The notes beneath the pieces were generated by a model. That model made no database searches and was not told the DNA's origin. It worked only from the letters and a program-made list of their open reading frames with translations. A stretch of 64,000 bases of DNA from Streptomyces litmocidini (GTDB lineage: Bacteria > Actinomycetota > Actinomycetes > Streptomycetales > Streptomycetaceae): positions 248,001 through 312,000 of the forward strand of contig NZ_BMTQ01000007.1 in NCBI RefSeq assembly GCF_014649755.1, in the 5' to 3' direction. The position numbers and the translations under genes are program-made. Positions 56,700-64,000 of this stretch are shown here, piece by piece (within the stretch, counting starts at the first letter, position 1; each line of letters opens with the position of its first letter).

Positions 56700-59105
56700 T
56701 CAGGCGCCGACGTACTCCGCGAGGTGCTCGCCGGTGAGGGTCGAGCGGGCCGCGACGAGGTCGGCGGGCGTGCCCTCGAAGACGATCTTCCCGCCGTCGT
56801 GGCCCGCGCCGGGGCCCAGGTCGATGATCCAGTCGGCGTGCGCCATGACGGCCTGGTGGTGCTCGACGACGATGACCGACTTGCCGGAGTCCACGAGCCG
56901 GTCGAGCAGGCCGAGGAGCTGCTCGACGTCGGCGAGGTGGAGGCCGGTGGTCGGCTCGTCCAGGACGTAGACGCCCCCCTTGTCGCCCATGTGCGTGGCC
57001 AGCTTGAGGCGCTGTCGCTCGCCGCCGGAGAGCGTGGTGAGCGGCTGGCCGAGGCTCAGGTAGCCGAGCCCGACGTCGACGAGCCGGGCCAGGATCCGCC
57101 GCGCGGCCGGGGTGCGCGCCTCTCCGGAGCCGAAGAACTCCTCGGCCTCGGTCACGGACATGGCGAGCACCTCGCTGATGTCCCGGCCGCCGAGGAGGTG
57201 TTCGAGCACCGAGGGCTGGAACCGCTTGCCCTCGCAGTCCTCGCAGGTGAAGGAGGTGCCGGCCATCATCCCCAGGTCGGTGTAGAGGACGCCCGCGCCG
57301 TTGCAGGTGGGGCAGGCGCCCTCGGAGTTGGCGCTGAACAGCGCGGGCTTCACGCCGTTGGCCTTGGCGAAGGCCTTGCGGATCGGGTCGAGCAGCCCGG
57401 TGTACGTGGCGGGGTTGCTGCGCCGGGAGCCGCGGATCGCGCCCTGGTCGACGGAGACCACCTCCTCGCCTGCGGGGATCGAGCCGTGCACGAGCGAGCT
57501 CTTGCCGGAGCCGGCGACGCCGGTCACGACGGTGAGCACGCCGAGCGGGATGTCGACGTCGACGTCGCGCAGGTTGTGCGTCGACGCGCCGCGGATCCTC
57601 AGGGCCCCGGTGGGCCTGCGGACCGATTCCTTGACGGCGGCCCGGTCGTCGAGGTGGCGGCCGGTGACGGTGCCGGAGGCCCGCAGTCCGTCCACGGTGC
57701 CCTCGAAGCAGACGGTGCCGCCGGCCGTGCCGGCGCCGGGGCCGAGGTCGACCACGTGGTCGGCGATCGCGATGGCCTCCGGCTTGTGCTCCACGACGAG
57801 CACCGTGTTGCCCTTGTCGCGCAGCTGGAGCAGCAGGTCGTTCATCCGCCGGATGTCGTGCGGATGCAGGCCGATGGTGGGCTCGTCGAAGACGTACGTG
57901 ACGTCGGTGAGCGAGGAGCCGAGGTGGCGGATCATCTTGACGCGCTGTGCCTCGCCGCCCGACAGCGTGCCCGAGGGGCGGTCGAGGGAGAGGTAGCCGA
58001 GACCGATCTCCACGAACGAGTCCAGGGTTCGCTGGAGCGCGGTGAGCAGCGGGGCCACCGAGGGCTCGTCGAGGCCGCGGACCCAGGCGGCGAGGTCGCT
58101 GATCTGCATCGCGCAGGCGTCGGCGATGCTGATCCGCCCGATCTTCGACGCCCTGGCGCCCTCGCTGAGCCGGGTGCCGTCGCAGTCGGGGCAGGTGGTG
58201 AAGGTGACGGCCCGCTCGACGAACGCCCGGATGTGGGGCTGCATGCCCTCCTTCTCCTTGGCCAGGAAGGACTTCTGGATGCGCGGGATCAGACCCTCGT
58301 AGGTCATGTTGATCCCGGCGATCTTCATCCGGACCGGCTCGTGGTGGAGGAAGGCCCGGAGTTCCTTCTCGGTGTACTCGCGGATCGGCTTGTCCGGGTC
58401 GACGAGGCCGGACTCGCTGTAGAGGCGGTGGTTCCAGCCGCCCGGGGTGTAGCCGGGGACGGTGAGCGCGCCCTCGGCGAGCGACTTGGAGTCGTCGTAG
58501 AGCCGGCCGAGGTCGATGTCGGAGACCGTGCCCCGGCCCTCACAGCCCGGACACATGCCGCCGGTGCGCTCGAAGGTCGTCTTCTCGGCCTTCCTGTCGC
58601 CGCGCTCGACGGTGATCGCGCCGCTGGCCCGGACCGAGGGGACGTTGAAGGCGTAGGCGCCGGGCGGGCCGATGTGCGGCTCGCCGAGGCGGCTGAAGAG
58701 GATCCGCAGCATCGCGTTGACGTCGGTGGCGGTGCCGACGGTGGACCGGGGGTCCGCTCCGAGGCGCTGCTGGTCGACGATGATCGCGGTCGTCAGGCCT
58801 TCGAGGACGTCGACCTCGGGCCGGGCGAGCGTCGGCATGAAGCCCTGGACGAAGGCGCTGTACGTCTCGTTGATCAGCCGCTGCGACTCGGCGGCGATCG
58901 TGTCGAACACGAGGGAGCTCTTGCCCGAGCCGGAGACGCCGGTGAAGACCGTGAGCCGGCGCTTCGGGATCTCGATGCTCACGTCCTTGAGGTTGTTCTC
59001 CCGCGCGCCGTGCACGCGGATCAGGTCGTGCCGGTCGGCGGCGTGGGGGGCGGGCGTCCGCTCGTCCGCACCCGGCGCTCTGTTCATCGTGTTCATGGCA
59101 GTCAC
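56700..59105 (-). CDS. UvrA-like ABC-class ATPase (UvrA2/DrrC group)
   Basis: An 801-residue twin ABC ATPase. Walker A motifs are FTGVSGSGKSSLV (~53) and VTGVAGSGKSSLV (~520). Zinc fingers are MCPGCEGRG, TTCPDCDGTRLS and ACPTCNGAG with FTCEDCEGKRF. Signatures are LSGGEAQRVKM and LSGGERQRLKL. It is shorter than UvrA (~950) because the UvrB-binding domain is missing, as in UvrA2 and DrrC drug-tolerance proteins. GTG 59105 begins one base after the stop of the DUF5133 gene; ATG 59096 or 59087 are alternatives. Confidence 0.92.
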   Translation of the reverse strand: MTAMNTMNRAPGADERTPAPHAADRHDLIRVHGARENNLKDVSIEIPKRRLTVFTGVSGSGKSSLVFDTIAAESQRLINETYSAFVQGFMPTLARPEVDVLEGLTTAIIVDQQRLGADPRSTVGTATDVNAMLRILFSRLGEPHIGPPGAYAFNVPSVRASGAITVERGDRKAEKTTFERTGGMCPGCEGRGTVSDIDLGRLYDDSKSLAEGALTVPGYTPGGWNHRLYSESGLVDPDKPIREYTEKELRAFLHHEPVRMKIAGINMTYEGLIPRIQKSFLAKEKEGMQPHIRAFVERAVTFTTCPDCDGTRLSEGARASKIGRISIADACAMQISDLAAWVRGLDEPSVAPLLTALQRTLDSFVEIGLGYLSLDRPSGTLSGGEAQRVKMIRHLGSSLTDVTYVFDEPTIGLHPHDIRRMNDLLLQLRDKGNTVLVVEHKPEAIAIADHVVDLGPGAGTAGGTVCFEGTVDGLRASGTVTGRHLDDRAAVKESVRRPTGALRIRGASTHNLRDVDVDIPLGVLTVVTGVAGSGKSSLVHGSIPAGEEVVSVDQGAIRGSRRSNPATYTGLLDPIRKAFAKANGVKPALFSANSEGACPTCNGAGVLYTDLGMMAGTSFTCEDCEGKRFQPSVLEHLLGGRDISEVLAMSVTEAEEFFGSGEARTPAARRILARLVDVGLGYLSLGQPLTTLSGGERQRLKLATHMGDKGGVYVLDEPTTGLHLADVEQLLGLLDRLVDSGKSVIVVEHHQAVMAHADWIIDLGPGAGHDGGKIVFEGTPADLVAARSTLTGEHLAEYVGA

Positions 59106-59106
59106 G

Positions 59107-59346
59107 CTAGTGGCGGCACGGGGGGCGTGCTTCTCGATTCCTGATCTCCGCGGTCGTCACGTAGCGCTCCGCGGCGAGGACGGCCTCGCGGGCGGTGCGC
59201 ACTCCCATCAGGACGCACAGGGTGTACGCCGTGTCCTCGAAGCGCCGGCGGGCCGACAGGTCGCACGGCCTGTCCAGCACGGTCCGCTCCTGGGCGCGGA
59301 AGTGCCGGAGCAGCCGGTCGACCGTGTTCCTGTCGGGCAGCAGCAT
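59107..59346 (-). CDS. DUF5133 protein
   Basis: A 79-residue protein starting LLPDRNTVDRLLRHF, then RRFEDTAYTLCVLMGVRTAR. This matches the small DUF5133 family of Streptomyces, of unknown function. ATG 59346 has AGGAGAA upstream. It precedes the UvrA-like gene on the same strand, with a one-base gap, and is the first gene of that unit. Confidence 0.85.
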   Translation of the reverse strand: MLLPDRNTVDRLLRHFRAQERTVLDRPCDLSARRRFEDTAYTLCVLMGVRTAREAVLAAERYVTTAEIRNREARPPCRH

Positions 59347-59489
59347 GGCCGTTCTCCTGTCTCCTGAGTCGCTTCATGTTCCCGGCCGTCGGCCGTGTCC
59401 GCGACCCATACGGACACGCTGGGTGACAACGAGGGCCAGGGGTGGTTGCCGGAATGCGCTTCCGCCGCCCATGGCGGAGGGTCGGAGAC

Positions 59490-60527
59490 ATGAATCCGAG
59501 CACGATTTCGCGCGTCGTCGTCACGGGCGCCACCGGCAACGTCGGCACGAGTCTCGTCCGGCTCCTGGCAAGCGAGCCGGAGGTCGGCTCCGTCCTCGGC
59601 CTCGCCCGCCGCCGGCCCGGTTTCGACCTTCCCGGGGTGGAGTGGGCCGAGCTGGACCTCTCCCGCGACGGGGACGAGCCCCGGCTCGCGCAGTACCTGT
59701 CGGAGGCGGACGCGGTGGTGCACCTGGCCTGGCGGTTCGGGCCGACCCACGACCCGGTGGAGACCTGGCGGACCAACGTCCTGGGGTCGGTCCGCGTCTT
59801 CGACGCGGTGGCGGCGGCCCGGGTGCCGGTCCTGGTGCACGCCTCCTCGGTGGGCGCGTACTCCCCCGGCCCCGAAGGCGGCTCCCCGGTGTCCGAGGCG
59901 TGGCCGACGCACGGGTGGCCGGGTGCCGCGTACACCCGGGAGAAGGCCTATCTGGAGCGGGTCCTCGACACGTTCGAGCGGGACCATCCGCTGACCCGGG
60001 TGGTCCGGATGCGTCCGGCGTTCCTCTTCAAGGAGGAGTCGGCGAGCGAGCAGCGGCGGATCTTCGCGGGGCGGTTCTTCCCGGGCCAGCTGATGCGGCC
60101 CGAACTGCTTCCGCTGCTGCCGGAGTTCGAGGGGCTCCGTTTCCAGGTCCTGCACACCGAGGACGCGGCGGACGCCTACCGCAGGGCGCTGCTGCGGGAC
60201 GTCCGGGGCCCGTTCAACCTCGCCGCGGACCCGGTGATCGACGGGGCGACGCTGGGCGAGCTGTTGAACGCCCGGCCGGTGAAGGTGCCCGCCGGCGCGG
60301 TGCGGGGCGCCCTGTCGGCGGCCTGGCGGCTGCGGCTGGTCCCCGCCTCCCCGGGTCTCTTCGACGCGCTGCGGCACCTGCCGCTGCTCGCCACCGAACG
60401 GGCCCGGCAGGAGCTGGGCTGGGAGCCGGCGGCGAGCTCGCTGGAGGCCCTGGAGGCGTTCCTGCGCGGGGTCCGCGGGGGCACGGGCGACGACACGGCT
60501 CCGCTGGCGGGACGCCGCATCGGCTGA
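59490..60527 (+). CDS. NAD-dependent epimerase/dehydratase (extended SDR)
   Basis: A 345-residue extended SDR. The NAD motif is VVVTGATGNVGTSLVRLLA (~8-26; GxxGxxG). The catalytic Ser and Tyr-x3-Lys are in VHASSVGAYSPG and AYTREKAY. Substrate residues do not match a specific sugar epimerase. ATG 59490 has TCGGAGAC upstream. A divergent DUF5133 gene lies 140 bp away. Confidence 0.9.
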   Translation: MNPSTISRVVVTGATGNVGTSLVRLLASEPEVGSVLGLARRRPGFDLPGVEWAELDLSRDGDEPRLAQYLSEADAVVHLAWRFGPTHDPVETWRTNVLGSVRVFDAVAAARVPVLVHASSVGAYSPGPEGGSPVSEAWPTHGWPGAAYTREKAYLERVLDTFERDHPLTRVVRMRPAFLFKEESASEQRRIFAGRFFPGQLMRPELLPLLPEFEGLRFQVLHTEDAADAYRRALLRDVRGPFNLAADPVIDGATLGELLNARPVKVPAGAVRGALSAAWRLRLVPASPGLFDALRHLPLLATERARQELGWEPAASSLEALEAFLRGVRGGTGDDTAPLAGRRIG

Positions 60528-60638
60528 CGGCGCCCGCCGGAGGCGGGGGCGGGCGCGTCGGGGGGAGGGACGGGCCCGCCGGAGCCGGGGCGGGCGGCGT
60601 CGCTCCCCGGGCGGCCGACGGCGCCCGCCGGAGGCGGG
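60526..60638. repeat. GC-rich repeated hairpins between convergent genes
   Basis: The 22-bp unit that begins gacggcgcccgccggaggc occurs at 60526-60547 and 60617-60638, with a diverged copy near 60569. Each can fold on itself (CCCGCC / GGCGGG). It fills the gap between the epimerase and the convergent GST-like gene and probably terminates both. Confidence 0.75.
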
Positions 60639-60658
60639 GCGGGCGGTGTCGGTGCCCG

Positions 60659-61522
60659 TCAGCGTCCGGCGGACCAGTCGACGAGGCGGATGGCCGCGCC
60701 GGCGGCTTCGCGGCCGCGGCAGTGGGCGCGGTGGCGGCGCAGGAGGGCGTCGACGTCGAGGTGGCGGGCGAACTCGGGGCGGGCGGCGAGGCGCTGGGCG
60801 TAGGCCCACAGGGCGGGGTGGGCGGCGACGCGGTCCATGGCGGCGGCGTCGAGGTGCCAGCGGTGCACGGTGTCGAGCTGGACGAGGGTGACCCAGACGT
60901 GCACGTCGGCGGCGGTCGGGGCGTCGCCGAGGACGTACGGCCGGTGGGTGAGGCGGCGCTCCAGGGAGCCGAGCGCGGCGAGGAGGACGGTGAGCGGGTC
61001 GTGGTGGGCGGATTCGCCGTCGAGACCGAGTTCGCCGGCGCGCTGGGCCGCCCGGTTGACGCTCCGCTCGCACAGGTCGGCGATCGCGTCGACGTCGTCG
61101 CGGTGCGCTTCGGGCAGCAGGTCGGGACCGTCTCCGCGGAAGCGCAGGGCGAGGTCCCGGAGGATGTCGGGGACGTGGGTGCTGACGATCCGTCCGGTCC
61201 AGCCGTCGCTGAGGACGGGTGCGGCGGCCGGGCCGGTGTAGAGGTGGGCGCTGGCCTCGTACAGCGGGCGGAGCGCGGCGTACCCGCCGTCGGGCGTGTC
61301 GGGGGTGCCGGGGAGCACGGTGAGCGGGAGCGTGGCGTCGAGTCCGAGCAGGCCGTGGGTGAGGGCGATGCTCAGACACCGGGGGTCGGACGGGTCGACG
61401 TGGAGGCGGTAGCGGTGCGGGACGGCGTAGTGGCCGCTGTTCGCGTCTCGGCCGATCCGGCCCCGGAAGACGGGCACGGCGGCGGAGGCGGGCAGGAGCC
61501 GGGACGGGACGACGACGGACAT
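60659..61522 (-). CDS. GST-like (glutathionyl-hydroquinone reductase fold) protein
   Basis: A 287-residue protein. The C-terminal helical half matches the Xi-class GST/YqjG group: FRGDGPDLLPEAHRDDVDAI, NRAAQRAGELGL, LGSLERRLTHRPYVLGDAPT and AADVHVWVTLVQLDTVHRWH. The N-terminal thioredoxin half is divergent: where relatives carry the catalytic …ACPWAHR…, it reads LHVDPSDPRCLSIALTHGL. Streptomyces do not make glutathione, so mycothiol or no thiol may be used. ATG 61522 has GGGAGAACC upstream. Confidence 0.8.
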   Translation of the reverse strand: MSVVVPSRLLPASAAVPVFRGRIGRDANSGHYAVPHRYRLHVDPSDPRCLSIALTHGLLGLDATLPLTVLPGTPDTPDGGYAALRPLYEASAHLYTGPAAAPVLSDGWTGRIVSTHVPDILRDLALRFRGDGPDLLPEAHRDDVDAIADLCERSVNRAAQRAGELGLDGESAHHDPLTVLLAALGSLERRLTHRPYVLGDAPTAADVHVWVTLVQLDTVHRWHLDAAAMDRVAAHPALWAYAQRLAARPEFARHLDVDALLRRHRAHCRGREAAGAAIRLVDWSAGR

Positions 61523-62015
61523 GGTTCTCCCTCGGGGGTGCTCGGTGCCGGCTCGGGCGGCGCGCGACGGCGCGACGCGGCGGTGCGACGCGGCGGCGGC
61601 CGCGCGGGGCCCGGGGCGGCAGAAGTACGGGAAGAGGAGACGGGCGGACCGCGGCGGGCGTCTCAGCGGACGGGGTGGACGCCCGCGCGGGGACGGCGAC
61701 TCGCCGCGCTGCAGACCCGCAGCAGATCGATGTGCCGGCGGGAGGTCAGGGACGGCGGACGCGGGAGGGACGGGGCGGGCGGGGTGTCCCTCCGGCCGGT
61801 GCGTCCCATGGTTCCCTACCTGTTCGCTCGGTTTCCCGTCCTCGAGTGTCCGGCGGGCCGCGGTTGCCGTCAAGGGTGCGGTACGGGCCGTCTCGGGGTG
61901 CGGTACGGGCTGTCTCGGGGTGCGGTACGAGTCGCCGCGCGGGCGGCCGGAACGCCCACGGGCGCGCGGAACCGGGTGCACGGCTCCGGCCGCACCCGTG
62001 CGGGATAATGCGCGC
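61523..62015. other. Intergenic region with 22-bp tandem repeats
   Basis: No gene is supported. A repeat (unit ggtgcggtacgggccgtctc plus gg) lies at 61875-61896, 61897-61918 and partly 61919-61931. One base differs between copies 1 and 2. The 60 bp before the Rrf2 gene are slightly AT-richer (cgggataatg). Confidence 0.7.
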
Positions 62016-62471
62016 ATGCGCATTTCAGCCAGGGCCGACTACGCGGTGCGGGCCGCCCTCCAGCTCGCCGCAGCCCAGGACGCGGGGCCGCTCAAGGCGG
62101 AGGCCATCGCGGTGGACCAGGACATCTCGCACAAGTTCCTGGAGGGCATCCTCGGCGACATGCGCAAGGGCGGTCTGGTGCAGAGCCAGCGGGGCGGCAA
62201 CGGGGGGTACTGGCTGGCCCGTCCGGCCGAGACGATCTCGGTCGCGGACGTCATCCGCTGCGTGGACGGCCCGCTGGTCTCCGTACGGGGAGAACGGCCG
62301 CCGGACCTGTCGTACTCGGGGCCGGCCGAGTCGCTGCTGACGTTGTGGATCGCCCTGCGGGCCAGTGTCCGGGGCGTGCTGGGGGTGTCCCTCGCGGAGC
62401 TCGCGGCGGCGAAGCTGCCGGCCGGGATCGTGGCGCTCGCGGACGATCCGGAGGCCTGGACGAACCCCTGA
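62016..62471 (+). CDS. Rrf2-family transcriptional regulator
   Basis: A 151-residue regulator starting MRISARADYAVRAALQLAA. The winged helix (~1-60) has AIAVDQDISHKFLEGILGDM and LVQSQRGGNGGYWLARPAE. The Fe-S cysteine triplet of IscR/NsrR is absent; the only Cys is in IRCVDGP, so it is more like the cysteine-metabolism regulator CymR. ATG 62016 has no ribosome site. It lies next to the DszC/SfnB-like monooxygenase, its likely target. Confidence 0.92.
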   Translation: MRISARADYAVRAALQLAAAQDAGPLKAEAIAVDQDISHKFLEGILGDMRKGGLVQSQRGGNGGYWLARPAETISVADVIRCVDGPLVSVRGERPPDLSYSGPAESLLTLWIALRASVRGVLGVSLAELAAAKLPAGIVALADDPEAWTNP

Positions 62472-62582
62472 CCGACCGGGGTCGCCCTCTCGCCACCTGC
62501 GTCGATCCGACGCGGTCTCGCCCATCGACACGACCTTGTCCGACCCGTGGACGCCCCTTGGGGTCGCGCGGCCGCCTCTGCC

Positions 62583-62617
62583 AGTATCCCTACTATTCCA
62601 GTGGGGATACTAGGGAT
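62583..62617. promoter_or_regulatory. Overlapping inverted repeats, likely Rrf2 operator
   Basis: AGTATCCC (62583-62590) pairs with GGGATACT (62604-62611), and ATCCCTA (62586-62592) with TAGGGAT (62611-62617). The region is AT-rich and lies 14-48 bp before the monooxygenase start, a repressor position. Confidence 0.65.
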
Positions 62618-62630
62618 CGGGTGAGGTGAC

Positions 62631-63971
62631 GTGAGTACGCCGAGGAGATCGCCGAGGAGAACAGCGATACGGACCGCCTCCGCACCGGCCGGCGGACCCG
62701 TCGACCGGCCGGGCGACGACGAGATCTGGCCCCGCGTCACCCGCGAGATCGCCGACGACCTCGCCGTCGACGCCCTCGCCCGGGACCGGGCCGGCAAGGC
62801 GCCCTTCGACGAGGTCGCCCGCCTCCAGGAGGCGGGCCTGCCCGGCCTCCTCACCGCGCCGGGACCGACCCGGCGGGGCGCCGACTGGCAGGCCGCCTGC
62901 GCGGTCGTGCGGGAGATCTCCGCCGCCGACAGCTCGGTGGGCGAACTCCTCGCCCACCACTACGCGTTGTCCTGGAGCAGCCGCTTCTTCGGCCCCGCGC
63001 CCGGCACCGGCGGCACCCGCTCCCCCGCGCTCGCCCTCGACGTGTGCACGGCCGAGGAGCGCTGGCTGCTCGCCGGCGGCATCGAACCGCCGCCCTCCGA
63101 ATCCACCCCCGGCCTCACGCTCACGCCCGCCGAGGGCCCCGGCGGCGGCTGGATCCTCGACGGGCGCCGGGCCTTCGCCTCCGGCGTCACGGTCGCCGAC
63201 CGGCTCGTCGTCGGCGCGCGGCCCGGCGGCTCCGGCGACCTCCTCGTCGTCCTCGTGGACCCGGGGCACCCGGGGGTGTTCACGGAGGCCGCCGCGGACC
63301 GGGTCGGCCAGCGCCTGGCCGGGGCCGGCACCGTCACGTTCGACCACGTCCCGGTGGAGGCCCGGCACGTCCTCGGGGCCCTCCCGCACGACGAGCACGC
63401 CGTCGCGCCCTTCACCGCCCTCGCCCCGCTCGCCCTGCGGCTGCTCCTCGTCCACGTCGGGCTCGGCATCGCCGAGGGGGCGCTCGCGGAGGCCCGGGAC
63501 GTCAGCCGCGCCGGACAGGCGGGCGCCGTCCCCGCCGACCGGGCCGGAGGCCCGACGGGCGCGGACGGCGCCCTCGGCGCCGGGGACGACCCGTACCTGC
63601 TGCTCGCCTACGGGGAGCTGGCGACGGCCGCGCACGCCGCCGCCGCGGTGGTGGAGCGGGCCACGCACGCCCTCGCCGGGGGGCTGCCGGCCGAGTGGTC
63701 GCTCGGCCTGGAGGAACGCGCCGACATCGCCGTCCTCGTGGCGGCGGCCGAGACGGTCACCGGACGGGCGGCCGTCCACATCACCACGCGCGTCCTCGAA
63801 CTCGTCGACGGCGCGGCGGGAGCCGGCGCCCAAGGCGGCGGACCGGGTTTCGACCGCTTCTGGCGCAACGCCCGCGCGCTCACCGCCTCCACCCAGGCGG
63901 CCCACCGGCTGCGCGACATCGGGGACCACTACCTCCACGGCACCCACGCCCGGCTCACGCTGCTGGCCTGA
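62631..63971 (+). CDS. Acyl-CoA dehydrogenase-fold flavin monooxygenase, DszC/SfnB-like
   Basis: A 446-residue protein of the acyl-CoA dehydrogenase fold. It shares marks with DszC/SfnB sulfur-scavenging monooxygenases: ISAADSSVGELLAHHYAL, GGWILDGRRAFASG, FDHVPVEARHVLG and GFDRFWRNARALTAS near the end. The catalytic Glu of acyl-CoA dehydrogenases is not evident. These enzymes use FMNH2 from a separate reductase. GTG 62631 has GTGAGGTGAC upstream. With a CymR-like Rrf2 regulator next door, organosulfur use is a reasonable inference. Confidence 0.85.
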   Translation: MSTPRRSPRRTAIRTASAPAGGPVDRPGDDEIWPRVTREIADDLAVDALARDRAGKAPFDEVARLQEAGLPGLLTAPGPTRRGADWQAACAVVREISAADSSVGELLAHHYALSWSSRFFGPAPGTGGTRSPALALDVCTAEERWLLAGGIEPPPSESTPGLTLTPAEGPGGGWILDGRRAFASGVTVADRLVVGARPGGSGDLLVVLVDPGHPGVFTEAAADRVGQRLAGAGTVTFDHVPVEARHVLGALPHDEHAVAPFTALAPLALRLLLVHVGLGIAEGALAEARDVSRAGQAGAVPADRAGGPTGADGALGAGDDPYLLLAYGELATAAHAAAAVVERATHALAGGLPAEWSLGLEERADIAVLVAAAETVTGRAAVHITTRVLELVDGAAGAGAQGGGPGFDRFWRNARALTASTQAAHRLRDIGDHYLHGTHARLTLLA

Positions 63972-64000
63972 GCGGAAAGGCACCGGAGGACGGACGGACC

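Noticed and set aside
56724..59144. 806-codon plus-strand frame over the UvrA-like gene
   Set aside because: Mirror of conserved UvrA motifs; Glu/Asp/Gly-rich without domains.

Overview
The window is a chromosomal segment of a very GC-rich actinomycete, most likely a Streptomyces. Grounds: strong GC bias at third codon positions, frequent GTG/TTG starts, ATGA stop/start overlaps, and families typical of that genus (DUF5133, DUF6058-like, CbiMNQO behind a B12 riboswitch, many regulators). No rRNA, tRNA or CRISPR was seen.

1-14.2 kb: an island that looks like the DosR/DevR (OsdR) dormancy regulon. It holds the start of a zinc alcohol dehydrogenase, two CBS-BON proteins, nicotinate phosphoribosyltransferase, a DUF4389 membrane protein, a CtpF-like P-type ATPase, an Rv1733c-like membrane protein, an Hsp20, three universal stress proteins, an XRE/PNPOx-like protein and a SHOCT protein. 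A 14-bp palindrome (GGGCCG-NN-CGGCCC, the same geometry as the mycobacterial DosR box) stands before almost every transcription unit, often in pairs 20-22 bp apart. The island also holds four broken genes (MBL hydrolase, Hrp1-like CBS protein, a USP tail, a CBS head) and two tandem-repeat tracts, so it is being rearranged.

14.2-27.2 kb: an FtsX-type ABC exporter with a perfect DosR-like box in front; an OmpR-type two-component system divergent from a ferric-reductase-like flavocytochrome / FMN-binding protein / ApbE operon (a flavinylation-based electron-transfer module); an IS remnant; and a coupled pair of secreted hydrolases (LysM-TAP-like and Tat-exported beta-lactamase-like).

27.2-31.0 kb: an insertion and decay zone with at least two related dead IS copies flanking a membrane-anchored unknown protein, then about 1 kb with no convincing gene.

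31.0-50.4 kb: metabolism and transport. dhaKLM (dihydroxyacetone phosphorylation); a cobalamin riboswitch driving cbiMNQO (cobalt uptake); a FadH-like dienoyl-CoA reductase with a PadR regulator and a perfect 22-bp palindrome; an FAD monooxygenase-like protein; DUF2252; a GntR/HutC regulator with a DasR-like operator; an APC amino-acid permease with an unknown partner; and a glycerol-kinase-like / GlpA-like / GlpB-like operon. The last, with dhaKLM, points to two routes for glycerol-type C3 compounds.

50.4-64.0 kb: NUDIX hydrolase, small ORF, cytochrome P450, a divergent SDR/LysR pair, a D-Ala-D-Ala carboxypeptidase, a DUF6058-like protein, a UvrA-like ABC ATPase coupled to DUF5133, an NAD-dependent epimerase, a divergent GST-like protein, and an Rrf2 regulator next to a DszC/SfnB-like flavin monooxygenase with its own palindromic operator.
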